Assembly (NCBI RefSeq): GCF_014204895.1
Contig: NZ_JACHMF010000001.1
Coordinates: 1,674,001 to 1,738,000, forward strand
Source of the DNA: Paractinoplanes abujensis
Lineage (GTDB): Bacteria; Actinomycetota; Actinomycetes; Mycobacteriales; Micromonosporaceae
Direction: 5' to 3'
DNA length: 64,000 nucleotides
A model generated the notes under the pieces. That model ran no database searches. It saw only the letters and a list, made by a program, of their open reading frames with translations, and was not told the DNA's origin. Each line of letters begins with the position of its first letter. Position 1 is the stretch's first letter. The position numbers and the translations under genes are program-made. Positions 61,365 to 64,000 of this stretch are shown here, one piece after another.

Positions 61365-62675
61365 ATGACCACCAGAAGGCATTGGCTGGGCCTCGGGCTG
61401 GCGACCACGCTGGCCCTGGCGGCCGGCTGCACCGGCGGCGCGGGCGGCAGCGACGACGACGGCGGCGCGGGCGGCGAGGTCACGGGCGAGATCACGGTGC
61501 TGACCAACCGCACCGACCTGGCCGAGACGGCGCTCCCGGCGTACGCGAAGGAATTCGAGGCGAAGTATCCGGGCACGAAGGTCAGGTTCGAGGCCGTCAC
61601 GAACTACGAGGGCGACGTCACGGCCCAGCTCAGCTCGGGCGACTACGGCGACGTGCTGCTGATCCCCAACACGGTCGCGGTCGACCAGCTGGGACAGTTC
61701 TTCGAGCCGCTGGGCAGCACCGAGGAGCTCAAGGCGAAGTACCGGTTCGTCGACGAGAAGGCCTTCGACGGGCAGGTCTACGGGCTGTCGATCGGCGGCG
61801 TCGCCAACGGATTCGTGGTCAACAAGCGGATCTGGCAACAGGCCGGCATCACCGCGCCGCCTTCGACGCCCGAAGCTTTCCTGGCCGGCCTGACGAAGAT
61901 CAAGCAGTCGACGGGTGCGGTGCCGTTCTACACCAACTACAAGGACGGCTGGCCGCTCGGCTTCTTCAACAGCCAGCGCGCGATCCTGGCCGACCCCGCG
62001 ATCAACGACAAGTTCCCGGCCGACCCGGCGCCGTGGCAGCCCGGCAAGATCGAGTACATCACCGACGGCCTCCTGTTCGACATCGTGCACAACGGGCTCA
62101 TCGAGAAGGACCCGCTCACGACGAACTGGGAGGGCTCCAAGCCGATGATCGCCACCGGCAAGGTCGCGACCATGCTGCTCGGCTCGTGGGCCGTGCCGCA
62201 GATGAAGGCGGCCGCCACGGCGGCCGGCGCCGACCCGGACGACATCGCGTTCTGGCCGTTCCCGTATCAGACCGGCGGCACGTTCCACGCGCGCATCGAG
62301 GGCGACTACAAGGCCGCCGTCTCGCGCAGTTCCGGCAACAAGGCGACCGCGCGGGCCTGGCTGGACTGGTTCGTCAACGAGTCGGGCTTCGCCGGCGACC
62401 AGGAGGCGATCCCGCCCGCCGTCGGGCAGCCGCTGCCGGCCGGGCTGCAGGCTTTCCAGGACACCGGCGTCGAGCTGGTCGAACTGCCCGCCGCGACCAC
62501 CAACGCGGGCAAGGAGGACGAGATCATCAAGGAGTCCGAGATCGACCTGGCCGGCCATATCTACCGCCAGAAGCTGGTCGACATCGCGCGCGGCGCGGCC
62601 AAGGGCACCAAGGACTCGTACTTCGCCGACCTGAACAAGCGCTGGGGTGACGCACACTCGCGGGTCATGCGATGA
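61365..62675 (+). CDS. ABC sugar importer substrate-binding lipoprotein
   Basis: 436 residues from the ATG at 61365. Lipobox LALAAGC gives Cys22, followed by a Gly/Asp linker. The fold is a family 1 solute-binding protein: ITVLTNRTDLAETALPAYAK, YGDVLLIPNTVAVDQLGQFF and NGFVVNKRIWQQAGI. It captures an oligosaccharide at the membrane surface and delivers it to the permeases. It overlaps the next gene through ATGA, so the three genes form one operon. Confidence 0.93.
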   Translation: MTTRRHWLGLGLATTLALAAGCTGGAGGSDDDGGAGGEVTGEITVLTNRTDLAETALPAYAKEFEAKYPGTKVRFEAVTNYEGDVTAQLSSGDYGDVLLIPNTVAVDQLGQFFEPLGSTEELKAKYRFVDEKAFDGQVYGLSIGGVANGFVVNKRIWQQAGITAPPSTPEAFLAGLTKIKQSTGAVPFYTNYKDGWPLGFFNSQRAILADPAINDKFPADPAPWQPGKIEYITDGLLFDIVHNGLIEKDPLTTNWEGSKPMIATGKVATMLLGSWAVPQMKAAATAAGADPDDIAFWPFPYQTGGTFHARIEGDYKAAVSRSSGNKATARAWLDWFVNESGFAGDQEAIPPAVGQPLPAGLQAFQDTGVELVELPAATTNAGKEDEIIKESEIDLAGHIYRQKLVDIARGAAKGTKDSYFADLNKRWGDAHSRVMR

Positions 62676-63589
62676 CGGCGCTGCTCTCGCCACCGCGGCC
62701 CGAGGTCGCGACGAAACGACCCCCCAGGAAGAAGATTCCCGTCCACTGGTTCTACCTGGCGCCCGCGCTCATCCTGCTCATCACGTTCACCTACGTGCCG
62801 GTGGGCAACATGGTCTGGTACAGCTTCCACAAGTGGGACGGGCTGAGCCCGGCCATGGACCCGGTGGGCTGGGACAACTACGTGCGGGTGTTCACCGACG
62901 AGCGGTACTGGCGCGTGTTCCTGATCAGCTTGTACTACTTCGTCGCGTCGTTCGCGCAGATCGCCATCGCCCTGTACTTCGCGGTGATCCTGTCCTTCAG
63001 CACCCGGTTCCGCAATCTGTTCAAGGGCATTCTGTTCTTCCCGTATCTGCTCAACGGGGTCGCCGTCGGATTCGTCTTCCTGTACCTGTTCCAGCCCGGC
63101 GGCACCCTCGACAGCGTGCTGCGGCTGGCCGGGCTCGGGGAGCACGCGCGTTTGTGGCTGGGCGACCCGGACGTCGCGAACATCGCGCTCGCCGGCACGT
63201 CCGTGTGGCGGTTCACCGGGCTCAGTTTCGTGCTGTTCCTGGGCGCCATCCAGTCCATTCCGGGCGAGATCTACGAGGCGGCCGACCTGGACGGCGCGAA
63301 CCGCTGGCACCAGTTCCGCTACATCATCGCGCCGGGCATCCGCCGCATCATCAGCCTGAGCTTCATCCTGGCCATCTCGGGCAGCCTGGCCGTTTTCGAG
63401 ATCCCGTTCATCATGACCGGCGGCGCGAACGGCACCCGCACGTTCGTCATCCAGGCCTACGAGACGGCGTTCCAGTTCCGGCAGATCGGGCTGGCGTCGT
63501 CGATGGCCGTCGTCCTGCTCCTGCTGGTTCTGCTCATCACCTGGATCCAGCGCCGGCTCGTTCCCGACGACGAAGTGAGCCTGTCATGA
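62672..63589 (+). CDS. ABC sugar importer permease (MalF-like)
   Basis: 305 residues with six helices: VHWFYLAPALILLITFTYVP and so on. The cytoplasmic EAA loop that contacts the ATPase reads YEAADLDGANRWHQFRYIIA. The sequence LLFPYLL-type region FFPYLLNGVAVGFVFLYLF is usual for the MalF/UgpA group. It starts inside the stop of the lipoprotein gene and ends inside the start of the next permease. Confidence 0.94.
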   Translation: MTALLSPPRPEVATKRPPRKKIPVHWFYLAPALILLITFTYVPVGNMVWYSFHKWDGLSPAMDPVGWDNYVRVFTDERYWRVFLISLYYFVASFAQIAIALYFAVILSFSTRFRNLFKGILFFPYLLNGVAVGFVFLYLFQPGGTLDSVLRLAGLGEHARLWLGDPDVANIALAGTSVWRFTGLSFVLFLGAIQSIPGEIYEAADLDGANRWHQFRYIIAPGIRRIISLSFILAISGSLAVFEIPFIMTGGANGTRTFVIQAYETAFQFRQIGLASSMAVVLLLLVLLITWIQRRLVPDDEVSLS

Positions 63590-64000
63590 CCCGATTCCTC
63601 AAGTACGTCTCCCTGGTCGGCGCCTCGGTGATCGTGCTCGGGCCGCTTGTCGTCGTCCTGTTCGCGGCGTTCAAAACGCACGCCGAATACGGCACGACGG
63701 GCCCACTGACACCGCCGCGGGACTGGTTCAATGTCGACAACTTCGCCACCGCCTGGTCGAAGGGGCACATGCTCCGGGGATTCTGGAACACCACCGTCAT
63801 CCTCGCGATCTCCCTGACCGGCACCGTTTTCGTGGGGACCCTGGCCGCGTACGCGATCAGCCGGTTCACCTTCGCCCTCAAGCGGCTGGTCCTGGGGTTG
63901 TTCCTGGTGGCCGCGCTCGTGCCCGGGGTGACCACCCAGGTGGCCACCTACCAGATCGTGAAGTCGATGGGCCTGGTCAACACCTCGGGGGCCGCGATCG
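63586..64000 (+). CDS. ABC sugar importer permease (MalG-like), 5' part
   Basis: 138 residues are visible and the frame is open at the window end. It begins TRFLKYVSLVGASVIVLGPL and continues with FFxAFKT-type FAAFKTHAEYG and FWNTTVILAISLTGTVFVGT, the opening of MalG-type permeases. No ATPase gene is visible in the operon; in actinobacteria a shared MsiK ATPase usually serves. Confidence 0.9.
   Translation, partial: MTRFLKYVSLVGASVIVLGPLVVVLFAAFKTHAEYGTTGPLTPPRDWFNVDNFATAWSKGHMLRGFWNTTVILAISLTGTVFVGTLAAYAISRFTFALKRLVLGLFLVAALVPGVTTQVATYQIVKSMGLVNTSGAAI

Overview
The window is high-GC actinobacterial chromosome, with about 70% G+C by eye and almost every third codon position G or C. GTG and TTG starts, ATGA/GTGA stop-start overlaps, an EccB type VII secretion gene, ECF41, ROK, LacI and PadR regulators, a snapalysin-type protease and a PL9 pectate lyase all point to a filamentous soil actinomycete. 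A Micromonosporaceae member such as Actinoplanes is my best guess from gene content. I saw no rRNA or tRNA genes, no CRISPR array and no intact mobile element. The only transposon trace is a frameshifted IS256-type transposase tail near 11.7-11.9 kb.

Layout. 0-6 kb: the 5' end of an NCS1 permease divergent from a PucR regulator; a tight minus-strand operon of a duplicated helical exported protein, a class F sortase and a VWA-like membrane protein; a Ser/Thr kinase. 6-15 kb: an MMPL exporter divergent from a PadR regulator plus HAAS partner, a small protein plus MarR, a lone eccB, a degraded transposase, a NYN/LOTUS protein, an NAD(P)-binding protein and a DUF3592 protein. 14-21 kb: an ECF41 sigma gene followed by an NDH-2-like oxidoreductase behind a good ECF41 promoter match, a GH13 enzyme, an AraC/SDR pair and another SDR. 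21-27 kb: a TetR/DHA2 efflux pair with three operator copies, then an XRE/ADH/SDR cluster. 27-38 kb: a VWA plus solute-binding fusion with a membrane partner, a CocE-type hydrolase, a GH38 alpha-mannosidase, signal peptidase I, a DUF1304 protein, and a shikimate dehydrogenase paralogue coupled to a non-canonical Nramp-fold transporter. 37-47 kb: a GGDEF-EAL protein, a TetR/MDR reductase pair with two perfect 13-bp palindromes, a two-component system, a TetR, a DUF6882 protein and an XRE/SDR pair. 47-64 kb: snapalysin, LacI, an orphan PAS histidine kinase, an AKR/XRE pair, a pectate lyase, an MscS channel, YccF, a RibD-like reductase, and a ROK/sugar ABC importer locus that runs off the window end.

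Much of the window is built from small divergent regulator-plus-effector modules, several with visible palindromic operators between the two genes. A second theme is GC-rich minisatellite DNA (units of 9, 24, 29, 30 and 42 bp) filling many of the longer intergenic gaps. The least explained gene sets are the sortase F operon (1.5-4.4 kb), the VWA/solute-binding pair (27.2-29.6 kb), the Nramp-like transporter lacking the canonical metal site (36.4-37.8 kb), and the LacI-type sensor without a DNA-binding domain beside a ROK repressor (59.2-61.2 kb).
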